Positions 45,513 to 54,003 of a stretch of 64,000 bases of DNA are shown here, one piece after another. The number at the start of each line of letters is the position of its first letter. Position 1 is the stretch's first letter. The translations under genes and the position numbers were made by a program. The notes below the pieces were generated by a model. The model did not search any database. It had not been told where the DNA came from and worked only from the letters and a program-made list of their open reading frames with translations. The DNA comes from Exiguobacterium sp. (lineage in GTDB: Bacteria > Bacillota > Bacilli > Exiguobacteriales > Exiguobacteriaceae). The stretch covers positions 94,754 to 158,753 of the forward strand of contig NZ_JAFIFD010000003.1 of the NCBI RefSeq assembly GCF_020832205.1. Direction: 5' to 3'.

Positions 45513-46562
45513 ATGCAACGCGTCTCAAGTGAACTGACACAATTTCGCGGCAGTCATTACGACTTCGGCCGCTTTCAAGGTAGATACATCAAGCGCAGCC
45601 AACTGCTCGAAAATCGGACCGACCAGTGGAAGCTCCGCGTCCCGCGCTTTGAAATCGATGAGCGCGAAGCGAAGCAGGCGTTCGACCGGTTCGCCCCGAA
45701 GATTTGGGAAGAACTGCTCGGCCTGCAAGACGAGCTCGAACTGACGCTCGCCGATACGCTCCTTCATTTCGGCCACTTCCGGGTCAACAACCCGATCAGC
45801 GGCTGTTCGATTTTGACGGGCGACAATTTCCTCGTCCGCAATTACGACTATCATCCGATGACGTACGACGGACGGTTCAACGTGTTCCAACCGGACGACG
45901 GATACGCCGTCATCGGTCCTGTCTCGCGCGTCACCGGACGGATGGACGGGATGAACGAGCACGGCCTTGCCATGGGCTATAACTTCATCAACCGGCGCCG
46001 GCCGGGGGACGGCTTCGTCTGTCAGATGATCGGACGGATGATCCTCGAGACGTGCGCGACGGTCGAGGAGGCGGTCGATTTGTTGAAAGAGATCCCGCAC
46101 CGCGGCTCGTTCACGTACGTCGTCCATGACAAGTCGTCGAAGACGCGCGTCATCGAAGCGACGCCGCGTGACATCCAAGTCCGTGAGTCGAACATTTGCA
46201 CGAACCATTTCGAGCTCTTGCAGCACGAGAACCGTTACCACCTCGACGACTCGACGCGGCGGATGATGGAAATCAAGATGTATCAACATATCGTCCAAGA
46301 CGCCGAGAGCGCGTTCCGGCTCATGAACGACTCCGATAAAGGCGTCTTTTCGGAACTGTACAAGAGTTGGGCCGGTACGATCCATACGGCCGCCTACTTC
46401 CCGGAGACGCTCGAGACGTGGTTCGCCCTTGGCGGCGACCGTGACCCGGTCATCTTCGATTTTCAAAAGTGGCTCGACGGTGAGGATTTTGACATGCACG
46501 CCCTCGACGGCGAGATCGCGACCGACATCGAGTTCGCCAACACGGTCCAATTGTGGCGCTGA
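45513..46562 (+). CDS. linear-amide C-N hydrolase of the C45/acyltransferase type
   Basis: A 349-residue Ntn-hydrolase-fold enzyme, related to acyl-CoA:6-APA acyltransferase and choloylglycine hydrolases. The nucleophile is probably Cys ~98 in NPISGCSILTGDN, followed by LVRNYDYHPMTYDGRF and HGLAMGYNFINRRRPGDGF. The ~97 residues before the Cys would be a propeptide or helical lid. Substrate is unknown. A perfect -10 TATAAT lies at 45486-45491 and AAGGGAGG precedes ATG 45513. No signal peptide; location is cytoplasmic. Confidence 0.85.
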   Translation: MQRVSSELTQFRGSHYDFGRFQGRYIKRSQLLENRTDQWKLRVPRFEIDEREAKQAFDRFAPKIWEELLGLQDELELTLADTLLHFGHFRVNNPISGCSILTGDNFLVRNYDYHPMTYDGRFNVFQPDDGYAVIGPVSRVTGRMDGMNEHGLAMGYNFINRRRPGDGFVCQMIGRMILETCATVEEAVDLLKEIPHRGSFTYVVHDKSSKTRVIEATPRDIQVRESNICTNHFELLQHENRYHLDDSTRRMMEIKMYQHIVQDAESAFRLMNDSDKGVFSELYKSWAGTIHTAAYFPETLETWFALGGDRDPVIFDFQKWLDGEDFDMHALDGEIATDIEFANTVQLWR

Positions 46563-46620
46563 CTTCGGTCAGTGCTTTTTTGCCGAAAAACGGGGAATAC
46601 TGATAACAGGAGGGATTCAT

Positions 46621-46899
46621 ATGAAGCGAATCGGATTATTGGCCATCATTTTGAGTATGAGTGTCGTACTCTGCGGTTGCGTGCCGGGGGACGGGACGTA
46701 TACGACCGACCCGGCCGGCTTCTTCTGGGGGATTTGGCACGGCTGGATCGCACCGGTGTCACTCATTTTAGGACTGTTCAATGACACGTATCGCGTCTAC
46801 GAAGTGAACAACACGGGCTGGTTTTATGATTTGGGCTTCTATATCGCCATCATCAGCGGGTTCGGTGGGGTGGCGGTGACGCGGAAGAGCCGGGGCTGA
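46621..46899 (+). CDS. small lipoprotein with two membrane segments (YceK-like)
   Basis: A 92-residue protein. A signal segment ends at a lipobox-like Cys (LSMSVVLCGCVPGDGTY). Two further hydrophobic stretches follow: GWIAPVSLILGLFND and DLGFYIAIISGFGGVAV. The central YRVYEVNNTGWFYDLGF pattern matches small conserved membrane lipoproteins of unknown function in Gram-positive and enteric bacteria. ACAGGAGGGATTC precedes ATG 46621. It is 58 bases from the amidase gene and convergent with the methyltransferase. Confidence 0.75.
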   Translation: MKRIGLLAIILSMSVVLCGCVPGDGTYTTDPAGFFWGIWHGWIAPVSLILGLFNDTYRVYEVNNTGWFYDLGFYIAIISGFGGVAVTRKSRG

Positions 46900-46901
46900 C
46901 G

Positions 46902-47528
46902 TTAGACCGGCTTCCGCCCCGTTACGGCCACCGTATGATAGTCACGTGAGTCAGGTCCACGTGCCTCGACGATGTCGGTCAGGCCGAGTCGGACGGCGGC
47001 AGGGATGAACTGTTCCTGGACGAGCGTCGCGATGCCGTCCCATGTCACATTACCTCTCCCGTCACAATATGTGATGGCAAACGAGCCGCCTGGCTTGAGG
47101 ACTCGTTCAATTTCGACGAGTACTACGGACACGTCTTCCCAAAAGTAGAGCGTATGGATGCTGAAGACATGGTCAAAACTCTTGTCCGGAAACGGGAGCG
47201 TCCCGAGGTCACCTTGGATGACAGCGGCCCGTTGTTCACCGATGGCCACCCGGTTTCGTCTCAAAGCCGAGCGGACGATGGTCGGGGAGCGGTCGAGCCC
47301 GGTTACATGCGTTTCGGCGGATGTAAGATGAATACGTGCCATCGCGTCTCCGGCCCCGCAACCGAGGTCGAGGACGCGGTCTTTCGCTTGGAGTGAAAGC
47401 TGTTGAATCGTCCAGTCGACTTCGACCCGGTGTTGGCGCACCATCTTCTGACCGATGTATGTCCCAACGAGTCCGCGCGGGTTCTCGTACTGGCTGTCAA
47501 TCCATGTTTGCAGACGTTTCGGGCGCAT
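46902..47528 (-). CDS. class I SAM-dependent methyltransferase
   Basis: A 208-residue soluble enzyme. SAM motif I is RVLDLGCGAGDAMARI (~50-65), motif II VIQGDLGTLPFPDKSFDHVFS, and LKPGGSFAITYCDG follows. The type resembles UbiE/Methyltransf_11; the substrate is unknown. ATG at 47526-47528 has AGAAAGGAATGG upstream. It is divergent from the photolyase gene, with 74 bases between, and its stop is two bases from the lipoprotein gene end. Confidence 0.88.
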   Translation of the reverse strand: MRPKRLQTWIDSQYENPRGLVGTYIGQKMVRQHRVEVDWTIQQLSLQAKDRVLDLGCGAGDAMARIHLTSAETHVTGLDRSPTIVRSALRRNRVAIGEQRAAVIQGDLGTLPFPDKSFDHVFSIHTLYFWEDVSVVLVEIERVLKPGGSFAITYCDGRGNVTWDGIATLVQEQFIPAAVRLGLTDIVEARGPDSRDYHTVAVTGRKPV

Positions 47529-47602
47529 CGAACCATTCCTTTCTCTAAGAGACAGATGTAGATTGAGTGTAGCATACCCATCAAAGTAGAGGAGTTGAAT
47601 CG

Positions 47603-49090
47603 ATGCGTTCCTTTTGGATTTTCGGCAATCAGTTGTCGCACGAGCTTGAGATGCTCGAATACGTCAAAGACGACGACGTCATCGTCATGATCGAGGCGAC
47701 GTCACGGGCGATGTGGCGGACGTACCATAAACAAAAGCTCGTCCTCATCTTCTCGGCGATGCGCCATTTCGCTGGGGAGTTACGCGACAAAGGCTACACG
47801 GTCGATTACCACGAGGCCGATTCGTTCCAAGACGCGTGGGACGACCACTTCACACGATATGAACCGAAGGAAATCCATTATACGGCCGTCACCGACGCCG
47901 CGATGGAAAAGAAGCTGCAACAGTTCGGGAAGACACATAAGCTCGTCGAACACTCGGACGTGCCGCTCTTCTATTTAACGAAAGAAGAATCTGTCGACAC
48001 GCTCGGCAACGCACCGTGGCGGATGGATCGATTTTACCGCCACATGCGGAAACGGTTCGACGTGTTGCTCGAAGACGGAAAACCGCGCGGCGGCAAGTGG
48101 TCGTTCGACGCCGATAACCGCGAGCCGCCGAAAGCGGGGTTGACGTTCGCGCCACCGATTTATTTTCGGCCGGACGACATCACGAAAGATGTCATCGAAA
48201 AAGTCGAACGCGACTTTGCGGACAATCCGGGAGATATCACGCCTTTCGTTTGGCAGGTGACACATGCGGAGGCGCATCGAGCGTTAGACCGTTTCATCGA
48301 GGCGAGGCTCGAGACGTTCGGTCCATACCAGGACGCGATGCTGTCGGACAATCAAGACATGTCGCACAGCCTGTTATCGGCGGCGATCAATACCGGGCTC
48401 CTCACACCTCGTGAAGTCGTCGAGGCCGCGTGCGCGGCCGACGCGCCGCTCGCTTCAATCGAAGGGTTCGTCCGTCAAATCTTTGGCTGGCGCGAATATA
48501 TGCGCGCCGTCTACGTGGCATCGATGCCCGGTTACGAGTCGGTGAACACGTTCAAGCACGAGCGTGACTTGCCCGACTATTTTTGGGACGCGAAGACAGA
48601 CATGCATTGTGTGCATCAAAGCGTGAAGCCCGTCATCGAGCGGGCACACAATCATCACATTCAACGACTCATGGTGCTCGGCAACTTTGCGACGCTGTTC
48701 GAGGTCTCACCGCAACAGACGAGTGACTGGTTCAATGAAATGTATATCGACGCCTACGACTGGGTCGTGTTGCCGAACGTGCTCGGGATGGCGCTCCATG
48801 CGGACGGCGGAAAGCTCGCGACGAAACCGTATATCGCCTCCGGCAAGTATATCGACCGGATGAGCGATTACTGCAAAGGGTGCACGTACAATCCGAAACA
48901 TACGACCGAAGAAGACGCGTGCCCGTTCAATGCCTTGTATTGGAACTTCATTGACAAGCACGAGGAACGCTTCGCGGACAATCAGCGGATGAAGATGATG
49001 CTCCGTAACTGGCAAGGGCGTGATGATGACGTCAAAGCCGACATTTTGGCGAAGGCGAGACAGACGCTCGATGAAACCGACTCCTTGTGA
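47603..49090 (+). CDS. iron-sulfur cryptochrome/photolyase-related protein (PhrB-like)
   Basis: A 495-residue flavoprotein of the FeS-BCP class. The N-terminal DPRP domain begins FWIFGNQLSHELEMLEYV; the catalytic half has MSHSLLSAAINTGLLTPREV and REYMRAVYVASMPGYESVN. The four cluster Cys are visible: DMHCVHQS, YCKGCTYN and EDACPFN. Known members repair (6-4) photoproducts; blue light and FAD drive repair, and the 4Fe-4S cluster is structural. RBS AGTAGAGGAG precedes ATG 47603. A bidirectional arrangement with a methyltransferase gene is upstream. Confidence 0.93.
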   Translation: MRSFWIFGNQLSHELEMLEYVKDDDVIVMIEATSRAMWRTYHKQKLVLIFSAMRHFAGELRDKGYTVDYHEADSFQDAWDDHFTRYEPKEIHYTAVTDAAMEKKLQQFGKTHKLVEHSDVPLFYLTKEESVDTLGNAPWRMDRFYRHMRKRFDVLLEDGKPRGGKWSFDADNREPPKAGLTFAPPIYFRPDDITKDVIEKVERDFADNPGDITPFVWQVTHAEAHRALDRFIEARLETFGPYQDAMLSDNQDMSHSLLSAAINTGLLTPREVVEAACAADAPLASIEGFVRQIFGWREYMRAVYVASMPGYESVNTFKHERDLPDYFWDAKTDMHCVHQSVKPVIERAHNHHIQRLMVLGNFATLFEVSPQQTSDWFNEMYIDAYDWVVLPNVLGMALHADGGKLATKPYIASGKYIDRMSDYCKGCTYNPKHTTEEDACPFNALYWNFIDKHEERFADNQRMKMMLRNWQGRDDDVKADILAKARQTLDETDSL

Positions 49091-49101
49091 GTCGGTTTTT
49101 T
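49074..49101 (+). terminator. photolyase gene terminator overlapping the stop codon
   Basis: AAACCGACTC/GAGTCGGTTT stem with a five-base loop and T6. The left arm encodes the last codons, and the stop codon (49088-49090) sits at the loop-right arm junction. Confidence 0.92.
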
Positions 49102-49121
49102 AACGTACGCTTCACAAACTT

Positions 49122-49150
49122 TTGCACACGCTTCACAGACAATTTACAAT
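49122..49150 (+). promoter_or_regulatory. SigA promoter of the glpP-ugp operon
   Basis: TTGCAC (49122-49127), 17-base spacer, TACAAT (49145-49150): 5/6 and 5/6 to consensus. It gives a transcript with a ~130-base leader before glpP. Confidence 0.75.
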
Positions 49151-49219
49151 CATCCGTTACGATAGGACTTGTGAGACCCACAACCCCCAAGTGAATAGCA
49201 TTCGGTAGAACATTCGAGA

Positions 49220-49272
49220 GACCAACAGAAGCCTATGCGTCGAGGACGCCATGTTTCTGTTGGTCCTTTTTT
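49220..49272 (+). terminator. leader terminator, candidate GlpP antitermination site
   Basis: GACCAACAGAA/TTCTGTTGGTC outer stem (49220-49230 with 49255-49265), inner GCGTC/GACGC stem, and T6 at 49267-49272. It stands in the 5' leader, before glpP, and so would stop transcription unless read through. GlpP acts by this mechanism on glp leaders in B. subtilis. Confidence 0.8.
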
Positions 49273-49291
49273 CTAGGAAAGGGTGAATCAA

Positions 49292-49879
49292 GTGAATGAA
49301 ACACTTCGCACGATCGGGCAAGAACAGATGATTGCTTCCATCAAATCGCCAAAACAATTCGAAACGTTCCTTCAATCCGATGTCACGACGACGTTCTTCA
49401 TGATGGGCACGCTCAGCACGCTCGACCGCTACGTGTCCCACTTGAAGCGAGAGAACAAGACCGTGTTCTTGCACGCCGAGCGCATTAACGGCATCAGCCT
49501 CGACCGCGACGGCATCGACTATTTGGCGAAACGGGTCGGTGCCGACGGGATCGTCACGACGAAAGCGTCTGTCATCCAGCACGCGAAACGGGCCGGGCTC
49601 ATGACGGTACAACGTCTGTTTCTCGTCGACTCGGACGCCGTGACGTCAGGCATCAAGATGGCGAACGACCAGCAGCCGGACGCGCTCGAACTCATGCCGG
49701 GCTTGATCCCGAGCGTCATCGAACACGTCGCCGGCAGCGTCCCGTTCCCGATTGTGACGGGCGGGATGATCCGCAAACCGATCGAAGTGCATCAAGCGCT
49801 GTCGCACGGTGCGTTCGCCGTCTCGACGGGTGATGAGCGGCTCTGGGCGTCACAAGGAGTGAAGGAGGAAATCATATGA
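49292..49879 (+). CDS. glpP: glycerol-responsive antiterminator GlpP
   Basis: A 195-residue RNA-binding regulator that, with glycerol-3-phosphate, prevents termination in glp mRNA leaders. The family is recognised from PKQFETFLQSDVTTTFFMMG, NKTVFLHAERINGIS, GIVTTKASVIQHAKRAGL, DALELMPGLIP and VPFPIVTGGMIRKP. GTG 49292 is preferred (AGGAAAGGG eight bases upstream); an in-frame GTG at 49283 is too close to it. It follows the leader terminator it probably controls, and its stop overlaps ugpC as ATGA. Confidence 0.92.
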   Translation: MNETLRTIGQEQMIASIKSPKQFETFLQSDVTTTFFMMGTLSTLDRYVSHLKRENKTVFLHAERINGISLDRDGIDYLAKRVGADGIVTTKASVIQHAKRAGLMTVQRLFLVDSDAVTSGIKMANDQQPDALELMPGLIPSVIEHVAGSVPFPIVTGGMIRKPIEVHQALSHGAFAVSTGDERLWASQGVKEEII

Positions 49880-50967
49880 AATCGATTCAACTGCAACACA
49901 TCAAGAAGTCATACGGGGACACCGAAGTCATCCGCGGAGTTGACGTCACGATCGAGGCCGGCGAGTTTTTCGCGCTCGTCGGACCTTCCGGCTGCGGCAA
50001 GAGCACGATGCTGCGGATGATCGCCGGGCTCGAGTCGATCACGGCCGGGACACTTCGTATCGATGGGGTCGCCGCGAACGGGTTAAAGCCGAGCGAGCGC
50101 CAACTGTCGATGGTGTTCCAAAACTACGCGCTCTATCCGCACATGACCGTCGAGAAAAACATCACGTTCGGCTTACATACGAAAGGCCTCACACGCCTCG
50201 AACAGCGCGAGCGGTGCGTCAAGGCGGCCGAGACGCTCGGATTGACGGACTACTTGAAACGGAAGCCGCGGGAACTGTCAGGCGGCCAGCGCCAACGGGT
50301 CGCGCTGGCCCGGGCCATCGTCACCGAGTCGCCGATCTGCCTCATGGACGAGCCACTCTCGAACCTTGACGCCAAGCTCCGGGCCAAGATGCGTTCCGAG
50401 ATCCGCCAGCTGCAGCGGAAGTTGAACTTGACGATGATTTACGTCACGCACGACCAAGTCGAGGCGATGACGATGGCGGATCGGATGATGTTGTTGAACG
50501 ACGGGGAAGTTCAACAAGTCGGAAAGCCGCTCGATTTGTACAACAAGCCGGCGAACACGTTCGTCGCCTCGTTCATCGGCTCGCCGCCGATGAACTTGAC
50601 CGACGTGTCACGCGTCGAAGGCGGTTGGGCCGCCTCGGACGGGCGATTGTTCCGCCCGAACACGGTCACGACGGAAGAGACGGCGACGCTCGGTGTCCGC
50701 CCGGAACAAATCACGCCGGCAAACGACGACGTCACGTTCTATGCCGAACTGAAAAATATCGAGGTGCTCGGGACGGAGACGATTCTCGCTTTCGACATGG
50801 GCGGCGCGGAATGGCTCGCCAAATGGCCGGGGCAATGGCCGCTCTCGATCGGGGAGAAGGTCGCCTGTCATATCGACCCGAAACAGATGTCGCTCTTTAA
50901 TGAAGCAGGTCAACGGATCGAGCCGCGCCAACCGAAACTGTTTGAGGCGTTGGAGGTGTTCCAATGA
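49876..50967 (+). CDS. ugpC: glycerol-3-phosphate ABC transporter ATP-binding protein
   Basis: A 363-residue CUT1-type ATPase (MalK/UgpC family). Walker A GPSGCGKSTMLR, Q-loop MVFQNYALYPHMTV, signature LSGGQRQRVALARA, Walker B CLMDEPLSNLDAKLRA, and the switch His in YVTHDQVEAMT. The C-terminal TOBE/OB domain starts ~240. UgpC is chosen over other MalK-like types because glpP, a binding protein and a glycerophosphodiesterase share the operon. GGAGGAAATCAT precedes ATG 49876. Confidence 0.9.
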   Translation: MKSIQLQHIKKSYGDTEVIRGVDVTIEAGEFFALVGPSGCGKSTMLRMIAGLESITAGTLRIDGVAANGLKPSERQLSMVFQNYALYPHMTVEKNITFGLHTKGLTRLEQRERCVKAAETLGLTDYLKRKPRELSGGQRQRVALARAIVTESPICLMDEPLSNLDAKLRAKMRSEIRQLQRKLNLTMIYVTHDQVEAMTMADRMMLLNDGEVQQVGKPLDLYNKPANTFVASFIGSPPMNLTDVSRVEGGWAASDGRLFRPNTVTTEETATLGVRPEQITPANDDVTFYAELKNIEVLGTETILAFDMGGAEWLAKWPGQWPLSIGEKVACHIDPKQMSLFNEAGQRIEPRQPKLFEALEVFQ

Positions 50968-51869
50968 CGGTCGCATTACCGAGACAACGCGTGAAGGCAC
51001 GTCTTTCTGATGCGGCGAGCGGTCTGCTCTACTTGTCGCCGTCGATCGCACTATTCGGGATTTTCCTCGTCTATCCGCTCCTCCGGACGATTTACTTGAG
51101 CTTCTTCCGGACGGACACGCAAGGGACGCCGCTCAGTTTTGTCGGGGCGGAGCACTACACGCGGTTATTTGCGAGTGCGTCGTTTTGGCAAAGCATCCAG
51201 GCGACGGTCGGCTTCGTCTTATTGACCGTGCCGCTCACAATCCTCATCGCGCTCGGGCTCGCGTTACTTGCTAACGAGAAGCTGCGCGGCATCGGATTCT
51301 TCCGGACGGCGTTCTCGGCGACGATGGGGATGAGCGTCGCCGCCTCGTCTGTCATTTGGATGTTCATGTACAACCCGTCGATCGGCATCTTCAATCGCTT
51401 TTTAGAAGCGGTCGGGGCGAGCGGGGTGCAGTGGCTCTTAGACCCGCAATATGCGCTTCTTTCCGTCTCGCTCGCGACCGTCTGGATGAACATCGGCTTC
51501 ACGTTCTTGATTCTCCTCGGCGGTCTGCAAAACATCGATCGGACGCTCTATGAGAGTGCGGATATCGCCGGGACGAGTTATTGGACGCAACTTCGGGCCA
51601 TCACGATCCCGATGCTGTCGCCGACGCTTTTCTTCGTCGGCATCATCTCGCTCATCAACGCGTTCCAGACGTTCGGGCAAATCGATTTGCTCACGAAAGG
51701 CGGGCCGACGAACTCGACGAACGTCATCGTCTACGCCATCTATAAGGACGCGTTCATCAATTACAACGTCGGCGGCGCGAGCGCGCAGGCGGTGCTGTTG
51801 TTCGTCACGGTGCTCTTGTTGACGTGGCTCCAGTTCAAGCTCGTCGAAAGGAAGGTGCATTACCAATGA
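50964..51869 (+). CDS. ugpA: glycerol-3-phosphate ABC transporter permease A
   Basis: A 301-residue MalF/UgpA-type inner-membrane permease with six predicted helices; the EAA loop is YESADIAGTSYWTQLRAITIP. The N-terminal ~20 residues are charged and cytoplasmic (RQRVKARLSDAASG). It overlaps ugpC by four bases and ugpE by four bases. The substrate is inferred from operon context. Confidence 0.9.
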   Translation: MTVALPRQRVKARLSDAASGLLYLSPSIALFGIFLVYPLLRTIYLSFFRTDTQGTPLSFVGAEHYTRLFASASFWQSIQATVGFVLLTVPLTILIALGLALLANEKLRGIGFFRTAFSATMGMSVAASSVIWMFMYNPSIGIFNRFLEAVGASGVQWLLDPQYALLSVSLATVWMNIGFTFLILLGGLQNIDRTLYESADIAGTSYWTQLRAITIPMLSPTLFFVGIISLINAFQTFGQIDLLTKGGPTNSTNVIVYAIYKDAFINYNVGGASAQAVLLFVTVLLLTWLQFKLVERKVHYQ

Positions 51870-52675
51870 CGGTACGCAACACGCTCGTCTACACGCTTCT
51901 CGTCTTGAGCGCCTGCGTCATGTTGTTCCCGATCGCCTATGCGTTCTCGATCAGCCTCATGGACGGGAGCGAGGTGTTAAAAGGCAACCTCATCCCGCAC
52001 GAGCCGTCGCTCGCGAACTATGTCGCGGCGTTCGAGCGCATCCCGCTCATGACGTATCTCGTCAACAGTCTCGTCGTCGCGCTCCTCGTCATGGTCGGAC
52101 AAGTCGTCTTGTCGAGTCTCGCCGCGTTCGCTTTCGTCTTCATCGACTTTAAAGGCAAAGGGATCATTTTCATGCTGTTCCTCGCGACGATGATGGTGCC
52201 GTGGGAAGCGACGATGGTGCCGAATTTCTTGACGGTGCAGTCGCTCGGCTGGTTGAACACGGTATGGGGGCTGTCGGTGCCGTTCTTCGCTCTCGCCTTC
52301 GGGACATTTTTACTGCGGCAACAGTTCAAGACGATTCCGTACGAAATGTACGAGGCGTCCCAGATCGCCGGGATCAGCCGCTTTCGTTTCTTCTGGAACG
52401 TCGTCTTGCCGGTATCGAAGACGCCGCTCGTCACGCTGTCCGTGTACAGCTTTTTGACGACGTGGAACATGTACTTATGGCCGCTGCTCGTGACGAACAC
52501 GGAGCAGGCACGAACGGTCCAAATCGGGATTAAACAGATGCAGTCGAACGAGATCGCCTCGGACTGGGGCGTCGTCATGGCGGCCGTCATCCTAATCATC
52601 ATCCCGACGCTCCTGCTCTTGTTCGCGGGACAAAAACAACTGCAAGAAGGATTGACGCAAGGCGCCATCAAATAA
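51866..52675 (+). CDS. ugpE: glycerol-3-phosphate ABC transporter permease E
   Basis: A 269-residue MalG/UgpE-type permease with six predicted helices; the EAA loop is EMYEASQIAGISRFRFFWNV. ATG 51866 overlaps the ugpA stop (ATGA), with AAGGAAGGTG upstream; a longer frame overlapping ugpA is not used. It is followed after 16 bases by the binding-protein gene, which has its own AGGAGG. Confidence 0.9.
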   Translation: MTVRNTLVYTLLVLSACVMLFPIAYAFSISLMDGSEVLKGNLIPHEPSLANYVAAFERIPLMTYLVNSLVVALLVMVGQVVLSSLAAFAFVFIDFKGKGIIFMLFLATMMVPWEATMVPNFLTVQSLGWLNTVWGLSVPFFALAFGTFLLRQQFKTIPYEMYEASQIAGISRFRFFWNVVLPVSKTPLVTLSVYSFLTTWNMYLWPLLVTNTEQARTVQIGIKQMQSNEIASDWGVVMAAVILIIIPTLLLLFAGQKQLQEGLTQGAIK

Positions 52676-52691
52676 AAGGAGGAATTTTAAA

Positions 52692-54002
52692 ATGAAGAAA
52701 ACATGGGGATTATTCGCAGGGTTGGCCAGTTCATTGTTATTGCTCGGGGCGTGCGGCAGTGAAGAGGCGGCACCTGAAGCGTCGGCGACGGAAGACGGGA
52801 AGACCGAGGTCGTGTTTTGGCACGCGATGAGCGGTGACTTAGAGACGGCGCTCAACAACCAAGTCGACGCCTTCAACGAATCGCAAGACGACTATGAAGT
52901 GAAGCCGATCTTCCAAGGGACGTATGAAGAGGCGCTCACGAAGTTCAACGCCGTCGCCGGTTCACCGGACGCACCGGCCATCATGCAGACGTTCGAGGTA
53001 GGGACGAAATATATGATCGACACGAACAAGATCACCCCGGTCCAAGAGTTCATTGACAAGGAAAACTTCGACACGGGCGCATGGGAAGAGAACATCTTGA
53101 GCTACTATCAAGTCGACGGCAAGCAGTACTCGATGCCGTTCAACTCGTCGACACCGGTGCTCATTTACAATAAGGACGCGTTCAAAGAAGCGGGACTCGA
53201 CCCGGAGCAGGCGCCGCGGACGTATGACGAATTGAAACAAGCCGCGAAAGCACTTACGACCGACGACCAGACCGGGTTCACGATCCTTAACTACGGCTGG
53301 TTCTTCGAGCAACTCGTCGCCGCCCAAGGCGGTCTTTACGTCGACAACGACAACGGCCGCAGCGGTGCCCCGACGAAAGCGGTGTTTGACGGGGAAGAAG
53401 GCCAGAACGCCTTCAACTTGATCAAAGACATGTACGATGAGAAGACGTTCATGAACGTCGGACAAAACTGGGACGACATGCGCGCCGCGTTCCAGTCAGG
53501 CAACGTCGCCATGTACCTCGACTCGTCGGCCGGAGTCCGCACGGTCGTCGACAACGCGCCGTTTGACGTCGGTGTGTCGTACTTGCCGGTGCCGAACGAG
53601 GCGGACCGGGAAGGTGTCGTCATCGGGGGCGCTTCACTCTGGATGGGTGACGGCATCGCCGACGAGACGAAACAAGGGGCATGGGAGTTCATGAAGCACG
53701 TCGCCTCGAAAGAAGCACAAGCGAAATGGCACGTCGAGACGGGGTACTTCGCGATCAACCCGGACGCATACAACGAGCCTATCGTCGAAGAAGTGTGGGC
53801 CGAGTATCCGCAACTGAAAGTGACGGTCGACCAATTGAGCGAGACGAAGACGTCGCCGGCGACGCAAGGCGCGCTCATCTCGTCGTTCCCGCAGTCACGT
53901 CAAAGCGTCGTCAACGCGATGGAGAGCTTGTATCAAGGTGTGTCGGTCGAGGACGCCTTGAAGCGTGCAGCTGACGAGACGACTTCCACCTTGGGGCAGT
54001 AA
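52692..54002 (+). CDS. ugpB: glycerol-3-phosphate ABC transporter binding lipoprotein
   Basis: A 436-residue extracellular solute-binding protein (family 1) anchored by a lipobox Cys at ~21 (SLLLLGACGSEEA). The mature domain starts VVFWHAMSGDLETALNNQVD and carries typical SBP_bac_8 segments (SMPFNSSTPVLIYNKDAF; AWEFMKHVASKEAQAKW). AAAAGGAGGAATTTT precedes ATG 52692. The SBP gene lies late in the operon, unlike many sugar ABC operons. Confidence 0.9.
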   Translation: MKKTWGLFAGLASSLLLLGACGSEEAAPEASATEDGKTEVVFWHAMSGDLETALNNQVDAFNESQDDYEVKPIFQGTYEEALTKFNAVAGSPDAPAIMQTFEVGTKYMIDTNKITPVQEFIDKENFDTGAWEENILSYYQVDGKQYSMPFNSSTPVLIYNKDAFKEAGLDPEQAPRTYDELKQAAKALTTDDQTGFTILNYGWFFEQLVAAQGGLYVDNDNGRSGAPTKAVFDGEEGQNAFNLIKDMYDEKTFMNVGQNWDDMRAAFQSGNVAMYLDSSAGVRTVVDNAPFDVGVSYLPVPNEADREGVVIGGASLWMGDGIADETKQGAWEFMKHVASKEAQAKWHVETGYFAINPDAYNEPIVEEVWAEYPQLKVTVDQLSETKTSPATQGALISSFPQSRQSVVNAMESLYQGVSVEDALKRAADETTSTLGQ

Positions 54003-54003
54003 C

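Noticed and set aside
45525..46550. 341-codon open frame antisense to the C45 amidase
   Set aside because: Same antisense artefact; no ribosome site and the composition is shadow-like.
49160..49272. glpP leader considered as a T-box or metabolite riboswitch
   Set aside because: No T-box sequence or known riboswitch core is seen; GlpP antitermination explains the terminator.
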